Positions 1-8,737 of a stretch of 20,547 bases of DNA are shown here, in pieces (within the stretch, counting starts at the first letter, position 1; each line of letters opens with the position of its first letter). The notes under the pieces are model-generated. The model did no database searches. It was given only the letters and a program-made list of their open reading frames with translations, and was not told where the DNA came from. Made by a program: the position numbers and the translations under genes. The DNA is from Apostichopus californicus (taxonomy: Eukaryota; Echinodermata; Holothuroidea; Aspidochirotida; Stichopodidae): contig JAIPMN010003938.1 of assembly GCA_020650975.1 (NCBI GenBank), positions 1 through 20,547 on the forward strand, given 5' to 3'.

Positions 1-15
1 GGCCATGAGAGGGCA

Positions 16-207
16 ATGAGGCATTACTACGCCGACGACGATTCTGTAAGCTTCAAGCGAGCTCTAGACGACATATCGTCGTCCGAGTCGTCACTTGAGG
101 CCGACCTTTCTAGAGAGGGTTCCCCCATCTCGTCGTACCAGCTCGTCCCAGTGGCACGTTTCGGCTCGATGATCACCGAGTCTCCTGTTTGCAGTGTCTG
201 TGAGTGA
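16..207 (+). CDS. Acidic Ser/Asp-rich ORF, possible first exon
   Basis: A 63-residue open frame starts at an ATG and is rich in Ser, Asp and Glu (SSSESSLEADLSREGS). The DNA is clearly more GC- and CpG-rich than the AT-rich sequence after it, with many CG dinucleotides in the GACGACG and TCGTCG stretches, as is common at animal promoter-proximal exons. In another frame the reading stays open past 207 and gives a further acidic stretch (SDDSQMVDQDEDQGSSRDE) to about 330. A splice acceptor (TTTGCAG at about 188-194) could link the two. It may be the N-terminus of the chromodomain gene that follows at 840, but I cannot show a splice junction. I do not recognise a domain, and the function is unknown. 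Confidence 0.3.
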   Translation: MRHYYADDDSVSFKRALDDISSSESSLEADLSREGSPISSYQLVPVARFGSMITESPVCSVCE

Positions 208-329
208 TGATAGTCAAATGGTAGACCAGGATGAAGACCAAGGCTCTAGCCGTGATGAAGTTGTTCATCCATCCTACGACCAGTGCATTTGTGCAATCTG
301 GTTCTTCTTTCATGTGAAATGTCAGATTT

Positions 330-839
330 AATCACATGTTTTGTGAAGTAACATGCAAAGGGATATATTACAGGGTCTTTATTTTGTATCTATTATCTCC
401 AAAAGATTTTGTAGTATCTTAGGGGAGTATTTGTCACCATGACACTCAGACAAACCCTTGTTAGTACTCAGTGTGTCAGTGAGCATTCATATCCTAATAG
501 GTGTTGATTGGCTTGTACAAGTAGGTTTAAAAAGCGACAAATGTCATGTACAGTGCATGATGTAATTTCCAATGTGATTGGTTCTTATTAAAACTAATGA
601 GTCTCACATAAACATCCATGACTGAAGTGAATGACATTAAAGCCATTTAAATTGTAGCTTATGTCCTTCTTAAATGTGAATGGTACCATTACTTCCATTC
701 ATTACATTAATGTGCTGAAATAGCAAATTGTTTAATTTTATCCCTTTCATCATCTCATTTCATTGGAAGTTACGAAGATTGCAACATCCTGATGCATGAG
801 TTTGCACTTCTAATGAAACTATGTATCATTTCTCCATAG
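330..839. other. Non-coding, probable intron
   Basis: AT-rich sequence without a recognisable gene or repeat. It ends in a pyrimidine-containing acceptor (TTTCTCCATAG, 829-839) immediately before the acidic exon at 840, so it is probably intronic. Confidence 0.35.
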
Positions 840-932
840 GACCTTCAGTCATTGTGCTTGCCATATATGAAGACTTGCAGTCATGTCCAGAAAATACTGA
901 GGAAGATGGTAGAGAGCAGGAAGACGAAGCAG
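840..932 (+). CDS. Acidic exon upstream of the chromodomain
   Basis: A 93-nt exon candidate bounded by an acceptor (CCATAG|G) and a donor (GCAG|GTATGG). In the frame beginning CCT at 842 it encodes PSVIVLAIYEDL followed by an acidic tract (ENTEEDGREQEDEA). The final partial codon G is completed by CT at 1170-1171, so the phase joins exactly to the chromodomain exon. An acidic run just before a chromodomain is common in chromatin and transposon-borne chromodomain proteins. The exon itself is intact, but its partner exon is frameshifted, so it probably belongs to a pseudogene. Confidence 0.5.
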
Positions 933-1169
933 GTATGGTGACCCTCTTTCCATGGTATTACACGTTAAACAACGTTGCTGTTGCTTTTAAGAGATTTTTG
1001 AACATGCTTGCATCTGTTGCACATTGTGGGTTCCTGCTTCTAGTGCATAGGCCTACTGATTTAAACATATTTTACAAGCTGGAGTAGCAACTTCCTGATT
1101 AATCTTTCACCACTATTGTTGCCAAATTATTATGTTAACCATGGTAGTAAAAGTATTTTTTGGTTTCAG

Positions 1170-1326
1170 CTGATTTCTTCCCGGTGGAGGTCCTGAAGAA
1201 GAGGCAGAAGAAAGGAAAAAACTGAGTATCTGGTGTAAGTGGCAGGGGTACTGTTCAAAATTTAATCAATGGGTAGATGCAGGGAGTATCTCAAAGGAGC
1301 CCTGGATATGTATTAAGGCAAACCAG
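1170..1326 (+). pseudogene. Broken chromodomain exon
   Basis: After the acceptor TTTGGTTTCAG the frame reads DFFPVEVLKKRQKKGK, shifts in the A-run at 1216-1221 to TEYLV, and shifts again at the extra T at 1236 to give KWQGYCSKFNQWVDAGSI. Taken together this is a clear chromodomain: the N-terminal aromatic/acidic strand (FFPVE), the basic turn, the YLVKWxGY core and the N-x-W after it. The three aromatic positions that normally form the methyl-lysine cage seem to be represented (F, W and Y/F). Chromodomains of this 'KKRxKKGKTEYLVKWxGY' style occur in host proteins and in integrases of Gypsy, Ginger and Polinton elements. No integrase is visible nearby. Two 1-nt frameshifts make it non-functional as read. 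The exon may end at the donor CCAG|GTATTT. Confidence 0.6.
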
Positions 1327-2312
1327 GTATTTCAATTGCCATTTAAAGTTGTATGTACTAGGAGGATCATTTGTTGGATGATGTTGAATCACTTATGACC
1401 TATTCCTGGCCAGAGCTTAAGTTACACATCATTTTGAAGTTTACCTGTTCTCTAATTCTTATGGTATCATTAATGTAGTGAGCAATCACAAATTTATGAC
1501 AATCTTTACGTAGAAACGTGTTAGTGTGACGGACAATCCCTGTACTCCGGAGTCAAAAGAATAAAATGAACAAATGATCTTAAGTTGCTGAGCCCATGTA
1601 TTGAACGCATCAATTATCCAACTAAAATCTCCAATTCACAAAAAGAGATGGCGATAATTGTGTCGACGATAACTCAAATGACGAGATGAATGATGATGGT
1701 TCAATCTGAAATGCAAATCAGAATGAATACTTAATTATAAATTAGAAGACAAGGAAACAGGTAAGTATTCTTAACAACAACCTGAACAAAATATACAACA
1801 GCAGTGCTCGAACTATGCCTCATTATCAACAAAACCTATAGGCTAACCCACCTTCAGTAATCATAAAGTGAAATATGTTCAAGCAGAATGCTCCTTTAAA
1901 TGAAGCACCGAATCAACAATAATCATATAAACTTGGGATAAATTGATATAATATGTCCCATCATGGCTAGTAACAATACTCTCATCTTCTTCAATAATCT
2001 ACATGGATGTCTAAATCCCTTAAACCTCCACAATAGCTCATTTCAATACTGTAAAGAAGGTCACGTGACCCAGAATCTTTTCCATAGGCCTTCAGTACAG
2101 CGCACTCGATAGCCTACCAATACATAAGACTGTGTGGCAAATTACCGCTAAACCTTAAGCTTATGCACTGACATAAAATATTTAAGCCCCCCAAAAACAT
2201 TCATTTGACTGCAATCAAAGAACAACGTAAAACAAAAGTTATCTTAAAAGTAATATAAATATCCTGTGAGGTCTATCTAGCCCTCTTATTAGGATTTTCA
2301 CATCAAACTTAC
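1327..2312. other. Intergenic/intronic, nothing recognised
   Basis: AT-rich sequence with many stops in all frames. The only notable points are a strong plus-strand donor-like site (AACAG|GTAAGTATT, about 1755-1769) with no open frame before it, and a 12-bp perfect palindrome GGTCACGTGACC at 2059-2070. Confidence 0.4.
2059..2070. promoter_or_regulatory. Palindromic E-box (GGTCACGTGACC)
   Basis: A perfect 12-bp palindrome centred on CACGTG, the core bound by bHLH-ZIP factors of the MYC/USF/MITF-TFEB type; GTCACGTGAC matches the known CLEAR-type consensus. It lies about 250 bp beyond the donor end of the minus-strand exon candidate, so any regulatory role is speculative. One such site can occur by chance. 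Confidence 0.2.
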
Positions 2313-2463
2313 GACTTTGAGCCTCCTTGAGAACTCCAGGTGCCATGAGTGTCGCTATACGGTTGTCAACTCGCCACGGTTCCCAAAAAACATGAATAGC
2401 GCCATCTATTCTTAAGCTGAGCCACATTCTGTCCTGAACAGTTAGAGTTTCATTACCAGCCAT
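2313..2463 (-). CDS. Candidate first coding exon, minus strand
   Basis: On the minus strand an ATG at 2463-2461 sits in a favourable context (CCTGTGATGG) and opens 50 codons beginning MAGNETLTVQDRMWLSLRID. They run into a near-consensus splice donor (AGTC|GTAAGTTTG; GT is complementary to 2311-2312). The encoded segment is mixed-polarity and looks protein-like (WEPWRVDNRIATLMAPGVL). I do not recognise the family and cannot find the next exon on the minus strand. The open frame also extends upstream of this ATG (to 2523), so the start is not certain. It could be a real gene running leftward out of the region, or chance. Confidence 0.3.
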
Positions 2464-3194
2464 CACAGGCGAGAAGTTACGCTTGGTGGAAAATGGACAA
2501 AAGGTCAGACGAGGCAACATCATGTCAAATAATGGGCAGGGCTATCCAAACCCACATCAATCCGCTTCATCCGGATCCCGTCCCTTAGTCCCTATTCAAT
2601 CTTCTGGGACTGGTACAGCAATATAGAGACTGTTACCTCTCCCCACAGAGGTTGGCTACCCAGCACCACGAACAACAAAGTCAGGGCGTCAGACGGCTAT
2701 CCCTGCTCGTTTTAAGCATTTCCACTTATATGACCTTAATTGAACTTTGTATTTAGAATAGCATAATTGTATAAGTAGTAGCTGGACAAGTTTTTGGTTG
2801 TATGTTGAGTATGATTGTGATGTTTCAGTAGAGGAAATGCCGGGCTATAGCATGACGTAGCTGTATTGATATGTATTTAATGCATTTACCGCTATGTTTG
2901 GGGTATGATGAGGAATTTTGAATAAAATATGTTTTTGTGTAAAGATGCATTGAAAAATTAGGACATTTCTTAAAGGGCGGGGGAGTGGGATAATAGTTCA
3001 CGTTATGTCATGTTAGTTGTCTATATGTGAAACTGTAGCTCATTGCATGTTACAAGTATTTTAGACAGCTGTGTATGTCAATGTTATTTCTGTTATGTGT
3101 ATGTTAATTAGTTGCAGTAGCAGCTGTTATTGTTAGTAGTTTGGAGGGCATTCGATTGCCAGGTCTTGAGTGAGACAGACTCCTCAATAGATGT
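2464..3194. other. Non-coding, no gene seen
   Basis: The part at about 2540-2710 is less AT-rich than its surroundings and could be an old repeat or the upstream region of the minus-strand exon candidate. I could not match it to a tRNA-, 5S- or 7SL-derived SINE. The rest (2710-3194) is AT/TG-rich and unremarkable. Confidence 0.3.
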
Positions 3195-3394
3195 ACTAAA
3201 TGCACGCTGGTGGTTTTTTGAATGTTTGAGCGGGTGGATGGGGGTTTGTCTCTGCAGGTCGGTGGGCGTATTTACTATTTTGGCTCGCTTGACTTTATTT
3301 TTTTTTGTCACAGTGGGATGGTTGGGTAGTGCCGTTTGGCCGTGACGTTTTGGATCCCGCATGGCGGGTCACGTAAGAAGCACTAAATGCACGC
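3195..3394. repeat. 13-bp direct repeat flanking a 174-bp segment
   Basis: The sequence ACTAAATGCACGC occurs exactly at 3195-3207 and 3382-3394. The 174 bp between (3208-3381) are richer in G and T than the surroundings and hold a TTTTTTTTT run and a short inverted pair around GATCCCGCATGGCGGGTC. Two exact 13-mers this close are unlikely by chance and look like a target-site duplication around a short non-autonomous insertion. I see no clear pol III A/B boxes, and the element class is unknown. Frames open across it on both strands show no recognisable domain. Confidence 0.4.
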
Positions 3395-4321
3395 AACTCA
3401 TCGAGTATGCTTCCTCTTTTCCGCCACGCATCGCTCCGCAGGAAAGCCCTCATATAATTACATAGGGCGTTATAATTGGTCCTAGTACATCACAACAGTG
3501 TTATAGTCAAATACCAGGTAGGGTATTAGTTGATGTACAGAATTAGCCTGCAGGTATTAAGACATGAATTTTTGGATATTTTTCAATTTTTTCCATGGTG
3601 ATAGGTGATTTGCTAAGTGTGGTCAAAAGTGTAGAATTCCCTCCCTCCGGATCTCTGCATCATTCCGAGCATTCAAAGTTTTAAGAAACGTTTCAAACAA
3701 CTCCTTCCAAATTGTGATTATTACTTTATGAGACTAACTGCAGAGAAACAACCATTGTTTCAACTTTCTTCTTTTTAGTAATGTCTGCCTTGTAGTTTGT
3801 ATTGTATTGTCTGCTTTGTTTTCATCACAACCATGCACGCCTTGTACATGTTTTCCTTGTACATTAAAACATACTCAATAATAGAAGCTTTCTCGAAACA
3901 TTTGTTTTAGTCAAAATTAAGTTTGTAGCAGGAAAATTGAAAGAAAATTAGTTAGTTGTGAGTGTTGAAATTGCTTTTATGACCAAGACAAAAAGATGAA
4001 TTGTCAAAATGAAATTTAGATTTGGCTTCTTTAATAATTTGTGTCAATTGAGATTTTTTAAATTCAGATTGTGTAAACCTGTGTGCAGTCAGTCATATTT
4101 TCCACCAAATTCTCTCATCATTGAACCCCAAAAAGGTGCAACTTTGGAAATTTAATTTCAACTGAACTAACACAGGAAAATGTTCTATTTTGCAGACATT
4201 GTTTCAGCAAGGAAAGCTACAATAACATTCAATCAATATAGTAGACCAGACACAATAATTAAACAGCAATGTCATGCTTATAAGATCTACAATGTTTTTC
4301 TCACTTCTTTATCTGTTACAG
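3395..4321. other. Non-coding, probable intron or intergenic
   Basis: AT-rich with no supported exon. It ends in a good splice acceptor (TATCTGTTACAG, about 4310-4321), which opens the KDZ-like exon. Confidence 0.35.
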
Positions 4322-4430
4322 GGTGGAACATTTTCTCCCATGTACATCAAGCAGTTGCCTTGGATACCTCGTGATGGCCATTCATGTGCATCAATGAAAG
4401 AACGGTCAATTGTTGTCTTCGACGAAAAAG
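4322..4430 (+). pseudogene. KDZ-like transposase fragment, exon A
   Basis: A 109-nt open exon follows the acceptor TTACAG and ends at the donor AAAAG|GTACTA. It encodes GGTFSPMYIKQLPWIPRDGH and then an SIVVFDEK strand. It ends in phase 1, which matches the next exon at 4681 (G + GC = Gly). Alone it would be hard to place. Joined to exon B it resembles the region just N-terminal of the RLWPxTxxxPxVAF segment of KDZ (Kyakuja-Dileera-Zisupton) transposases and their domesticated relatives. It is intact within itself, while exon B is frameshifted several times. The assignment is from memory of the family pattern and is tentative. Confidence 0.5.
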
Positions 4431-4680
4431 GTACTACGAGCCTTTAAATGACAATTCCAAATTTAAACTTTTTTGGCTATTCAGTTTCAGTTATGAAATA
4501 TTGAAAAGAAAATCAAGATTAAAATGGACCAACTTTCAATTGGCATCCAAGAAGAATTGTTCATATTGATATCATGACCACTAAAGGTATGATGTACACA
4601 TGACATAATATTGGAGTTGTGAGTTTACCAAACAATGTTTGTCTTCTCCTAGTTAACATGTAAAATTGACTTTCTATCAG

Positions 4681-4970
4681 GCCGACAAGTCGACAACACA
4701 GCATACCTGTTATGTTTTGTGGTTGCTGGACAGATGCTCAGCAGTTGATTTTCATGAGACTCTGGCCAGGTACAGCAACCAGACCAGAGGTAGCATTCCA
4801 ATGGGATATAATGTCATAGCTACGGAAAATGAGCCTCGAGTGTCATGCATCAAAAGCTTGTGTGAAGCACTGCGTTGGATGTCACCACCAACATTACCCA
4901 CTTTGGTGATGGCAACAGGTTTTACATTGATGCAACTGAGCTGCAATCAAAAGGGAGTGAATCCATAAAT
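4681..4970 (+). pseudogene. KDZ-like transposase fragment, exon B (frameshifted)
   Basis: After the acceptor TTTCTATCAG the frame continues exon A as GRQVDNTAYLLCF. Lost bases then move the reading through three frames: GCWTDAQQLIFMRLWPGTA followed by TRPEVAFQWDIM (about 4725-4830), CIKSLCEALRWMSPPTLPT (about 4845-4900), and GDGNRFYIDATELQSKGSES (about 4905-4965). The aromatic/proline signature RLWPGTATRPEVAF is what I associate with the segment after the cysteine cluster in KDZ transposases. The switches occur inside well-formed protein sequence, which indicates a decayed gene rather than chance ORFs. The downstream catalytic domain is not visible in the window, so this is a fragment. A host gene domesticated from such an element is the main alternative. 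Confidence 0.5.
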
Positions 4971-4980
4971 ATATGTTGTT

Positions 4981-6087
4981 TTTATTGCGTGTAACTTTGT
5001 CTTTTTCTACTACAGTAGGTAGTGCAGCATCAATCATTGTGTTTGAACTAGCACTGTTCAGAAGTACCAATATGTAATGTTGAAAAATGCCAAAGAAAAT
5101 TGTTGTGAGCTAATGGAGCTTTTGTCATATCTGTCTATCTATATATATATATATATCTATAAAACTCTCTATACATCAGTTTTTTGGCCAAACGGGGCGG
5201 GCGTTCCACACGATTGCATAGCTATTGGACCCCCTGCGTTCACCCCCCTGTTTTTGGCCAGGTATGATGCATAAATATTGTGATATTTTTCAATGAAACT
5301 GAAAGTTAAACATATAAGACTGCAGTATAGTAATAAAAAAAATCTACTACTCTTGGTGATTTTTATAGCAACCAAACCTCTTAAAATTATCGCAATTTAC
5401 CAAGCTATTATTTCTTAAATTTGCAATGTTTGGGAATAACCTGGACATTGCTGTTAATTAAACCCTGTAGTATAACAAAGAAAAGTAATCATCTCACCAT
5501 TTGAAACGTTACATAGACTGTATGATAGTGTATGGCTATCTTGCGGTTATTTTGCGAATAAGTTGTGACATTATTTTCCCCAGCCCTGTTTTAGGTTAGG
5601 TACAGTGTTTATAAAATTCCATTGAATGCAAACATTCTGGCATCTTCCAGTACTCAGATAAAAAACAAATCGTTCACAACCTTTTCCTGTGAAAATTTGT
5701 TTGTATTGCTGTATCACTATGCTGTTACAACAGTACGTGATACTAAATACAGGGTACAATGGAGTTACGAGACAGAGTCAGTAGATGCATCATGCTGCTG
5801 TTGCAGTTGGATATGTGAATGATGAACTCCAAAAAGTGTGAATATTGACTTTTCAGCAGTATTTGTAACCTTCATTTTCATAAAATTATTAAACCAGGCG
5901 AATCAGTAGAAAGTAGATGTAAATTTTAAAGAAAAGCAATTATTACCTGCAACTATGCAAGAATGACATGACACCTGTAGCCTTCAAATTCACTTAAACT
6001 ATGAAAGGTGAATAAAAATTCAAGAAGAATGCTTTGTTCTTTTTCTTCTTGTATTTGTCAAGAAAATACTACTTCTATTATTTATCG
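4981..6087. other. Non-coding spacer with AT microsatellite
   Basis: AT-rich sequence between the KDZ-like fragment and the exon-cassette array. It holds an (AT)n tract at 5141-5156 and a short G/C-rich patch at about 5190-5265 in which TTTTTGGCCA occurs twice. A possible small exon (acceptor AAATACAG at about 5744-5751, then GTMELRDRVSRCIMLLLQLD) ends at a stop and is not convincing. Confidence 0.35.
5141..5156. repeat. (AT)8 microsatellite
   Basis: Uninterrupted AT dinucleotide run within a longer CTATCTATATAT-type simple sequence. Confidence 0.9.
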
Positions 6088-6186
6088 ATCCAAACTATAA
6101 ATCTATCAAATCTATCTGGTTACATGTAAAGCTGTGTTTATCATTTCACAAACACACTAAATTTAATTTATATTTCAAAGCCTGAG

Positions 6187-6378
6187 AAGTGGGTATTGTT
6201 CCAGTCCAAGAATCATCAAAGTAACCCAAAATAAGATGGACTTGGACCTTTCACTTGTTCATTTTAAGTTTTGGGGATCTCAAGATGCATTAAAATCATT
6301 ATTTGACTTATTTGGCTACAAGAAATGCTGGACTACAGCTCAGAGGATGAAAGCTCTGAACCACTACACGATAAAGAG
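6187..6378 (+). pseudogene. Cassette exon X, copy 1 (frameshifted)
   Basis: It follows CCTGAG and ends at the donor AAGAG|GTATGT. It starts VGIVPV, shifts frame through a missing base at about 6206-6212, then reads KMDLDLSLVHFKFWGSQDAL and shifts again near 6315. Its last part corresponds to the NSSEDEGSE acidic tail seen in copy 3. The length (192 nt) no longer fits the phase pattern. No known domain is recognised. Confidence 0.5.
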
Positions 6379-6910
6379 GTATGTCCTTACACATCAAGGG
6401 GCATAAAATAGTTATACAGAATATATCGTTTATCATTTTTACTACATATCTTTAAGCCATCATTGCATTGACCAGTGAAACTTTGGTGGCACTATTCACT
6501 CATTAGAAGTTTTCATACAGTTCGGCTGACGAAGAAACCTTGCTTCATGTTAGATGTGGCCACTCTCTCTGAAAGCTTAATGTTGCCAAGTAACATAGTT
6601 GGTGCAAAAAGTATCACTGTTAAAAATGTATATCTACAAGTACTCTACAAATTTACAGCAAAATCCTCATGATTGATGGGCTGTGGTTACATTGTTCAAT
6701 GTAACACTGAACTCCTCTCAACCTTTGCCTCATTGAGAAAGGTTCATTACAATATTTGGGAGGGGAGAGGGATAACATTTTATTTCTTTACATCTGTGTG
6801 TTTTGACTGAAGCTATCTTATGGTAAGGGAACATCATTAGCTTTGATAATTCTTCCTCTCTCCTTCCTCCTTCCACTGAATTATTCTTGTAAAATATGTT
6901 TTTTATGAAG

Positions 6911-7021
6911 ACAAACACTGACGAACCTGGGTCATCTGCTGATCAGGTACCTCCCACACCACACCAGCAGAAAAGGCCACTAAAGAAAAATATAAAACCA
7001 ACACCGCAGAAACCAAAAAGA
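6911..7021 (+). CDS. Cassette exon Y, copy 1
   Basis: It lies between an acceptor TTTTTTATGAAG and the donor AGA|GTAAGG. It encodes a Pro/Lys-rich low-complexity linker: TNTDEPGSSADQVPPTPHQQ, then KRPLKKNIKPTPQKPKR. It is one base shorter than copies 2 and 3 (111 versus 112 nt) because one A is missing in the final A-run, so splicing to the next exon would shift frame. The composition suggests a disordered, nuclear-localisation-like linker. Confidence 0.5.
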
Positions 7022-7087
7022 GTAAGGTATTCAATGCAAAATAGTGATACTACTTCTAATAGTTACAAATCCAAACTAATACATACA

Positions 7088-7148
7088 CGAATTATCAAAG
7101 TAACCCCAAATAATGGATGAAGGCTCTGAACACCACCACCATCAAGAG
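7088..7148 (+). pseudogene. Cassette exon X, copy 2 (internally deleted)
   Basis: Only the IIKVTPN piece and the terminal DEGSEHHHHQE-type piece remain, fused at about 7112. The middle of the exon, its acceptor and much of the intron before it are missing compared with copy 3. The donor AAGAG|GTATGT is kept. This deletion explains most of the shorter second unit. Confidence 0.55.
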
Positions 7149-7430
7149 GTATGTGCTTACACATCAAGAGGCCTAAAATACAGTAGTATAAATTATATAT
7201 TTTCTTTCATTGATGGCTGAAATAGTTATACATTAATCATTTGTACTCTAGTTCAAGAATACTATAAGCTCTACTTGGTTGACAGCTAAATGTCTCCTAG
7301 TTACAGAGCACAAGTATGAAAGGTATAAATATGTATCTGAATCTCACAATTGATAGGCTGTGGTTACATTGTTCATTTTTACACTTTACTCCTCTGAACC
7401 GTTGCCTCATTGAGATTTTTCATTGGAAAT

Positions 7431-7444
7431 GGGGGGGGGGGGGG
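7431..7444. repeat. Poly-G tract (14 G)
   Basis: Uninterrupted run of 14 G in the intron of cassette unit 2. The matching place in units 1 and 3 is the imperfect purine-rich GGGAGGGGAGAGGG and GGAAGGAGGG, so the tract probably grew by slippage from a purine-rich stretch. Confidence 0.85.
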
Positions 7445-7610
7445 TTGTAGTTCATTACAAAAAGTCAATTTATTTCTCTATATCTGTATCTTTTAACTGA
7501 GGCTATCACGTTATAAGGATACTTGATTAGTTTCACAAATTCCTCATCTTACAGATCTTCCCTGCCCCCTCTGTCCACTGAAGGTAATTGAATCATTTCT
7601 CTTTTTACAG

Positions 7611-7722
7611 GCAAACACTGACCAACCTGGGCCGTCCACTGATCAGGTACCTCCCAAGCCACACCAGCTGAAAAGACCACCAAAGAAAAAGATGAAACCA
7701 ACACCGCAGAAACCAAAAAAGA
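7611..7722 (+). CDS. Cassette exon Y, copy 2 (intact)
   Basis: The best-preserved copy of the Pro/Lys-rich exon. It has a strong polypyrimidine acceptor (CATTTCTCTTTTTACAG) and the consensus donor AAGA|GTAAGTT. The 112-nt length gives the expected phase 0 in and phase 1 out. It encodes ANTDQPGPSTDQVPPKPHQL followed by a KRPPKKKMKPTPQKPKK basic/proline tract. The phase fits a preceding X exon ending CAA GAG and a following X exon starting AA GTG GGT. Confidence 0.6.
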
Positions 7723-7870
7723 GTAAGTTATACAATACAAAAGAGGATGATATTACTTCTCCTATTAACGAATCCAAACTAATCTATCAAAATATCTGCT
7801 AATATGTAAAGTTGTATCTTCTGACAAACACACTAAACATTGGTCTTTACTTGATATTTCAACGCCAGAG

Positions 7871-8057
7871 AAGTGGGTATTGTTCCACTTCCAAGAATCA
7901 TCAAAGTAACCCCAAATAAGAAAGACTTGGACCTTTCACTTGTTCATTTTAATTTTTTGGATCTCAAGATGCCTTGAAATTATTCTTTCACTCATGGCTT
8001 CAAGAAATGCTGAACAGCTCAGAGGATGAAGGCTCTGAACACCACCACCATCAAGAG
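7871..8057 (+). pseudogene. Cassette exon X, copy 3 (single-base deletion)
   Basis: The most complete X exon. It reads VGIVPLPRIIKVTPNKKDLD then LSLVHF, loses one base near 7957-7960, and continues in the next frame as GSQDALKLFFHSWLQEML and NSSEDEGSEHHHHQE. It ends at CAAGAG|GTTTGT. Restoring one base would make the length fit phase 1 in and phase 0 out, as predicted from the Y exons. The His run before the donor and the acidic NSSEDEGSE tract are distinctive. I do not recognise a domain. Confidence 0.5.
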
Positions 8058-8625
8058 GTTTGTGCTTACACTTCAAGAGGCCTAAAATACAGTAGTATAA
8101 ATTGTATATTTTCTTACATTGATGGCTGAAATAGTTACACATTAATCATGTTTACTGTAGTTGAAGATTACTATAAGCTCTACTTTTTTGACCAGTCAAA
8201 GCCTACAAGCTTCATCCATTAGAAGTTTTCATACAGTTTGGCTGAGGAAGAAACCTCTTGTCATTGTCTTGTAGATGTGGACACCCTCTTTGATAGCTAC
8301 ATGTCTCCTACTAACAGAGTAGGTGCACAAGTATGACTGGTATATATATATTCTACAACAGCAAAATTCTCACAATTGATGGGCTGTGGTTCGTTGTTGA
8401 ATGTTACACATATCTCCTCTCAACCTTTGCCTCATTGAGAAATGTTCATTACAATATTTGGAAGGAGGGATTACAGTTTATTACAAAAAGTCTATTTATT
8501 TCTTTACATCTGTGTCTTTTAACTGAAGCTATGATATTGTAAGGGAACATCATTAGCTTAGATAATTCTTCCTCTCTCCCTCCTCCTTCACTGAATTATT
8601 CTTGTCAATTATGTTTTTTATGAAG

Positions 8626-8737
8626 ACAAACACTGACGAACCTGGGTCATCTGCTGATCAGGTACCTCCCACACCACACCAGCAGAAAAGACCACCAAAG
8701 AAAAAGATGAAACCAACAGCGCAGAAACCCAAAAAGA
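8626..8737 (+). CDS. Cassette exon Y, copy 3
   Basis: 112 nt, acceptor TTTTTTATGAAG and donor AAGA|GTAAGTT. It encodes TNTDEPGSSADQVPPTPHQQ then KRPPKKKMKPTAQKPKK. The 5' half is nearly identical to copy 1, including the acceptor and the intron before it, while the 3' half matches copies 2 and 3. It is the last exon before the zinc-finger/recombinase gene at 8887. Its basic, proline-rich character would suit the linker in front of a DNA-binding domain. Confidence 0.55.

Noticed and set aside
1755..1770. Strong splice donor AACAG|GTAAGTATT
   Set aside because: No open reading frame of useful length precedes it, so it may be a cryptic or untranslated-exon donor but cannot be supported as a gene feature.
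2540..2710. Possible SINE on the minus strand, with weak A/B-box-like words
   Set aside because: The two words are too close together and poorly matched to pol III consensus, and no flanking duplication was found.
3108..3362. Opposite-strand open frames of 84 and 71 codons
   Set aside because: They overlap each other on both strands within the possible insertion, are low-complexity (K/T-rich or W/G/V-rich) and show no domain or splice logic.
5622..5822. Cys-rich ORF ending DASCCCCSWICE
   Set aside because: The Cys run comes from a TGC/TGT-rich stretch; no domain and no convincing splice sites.
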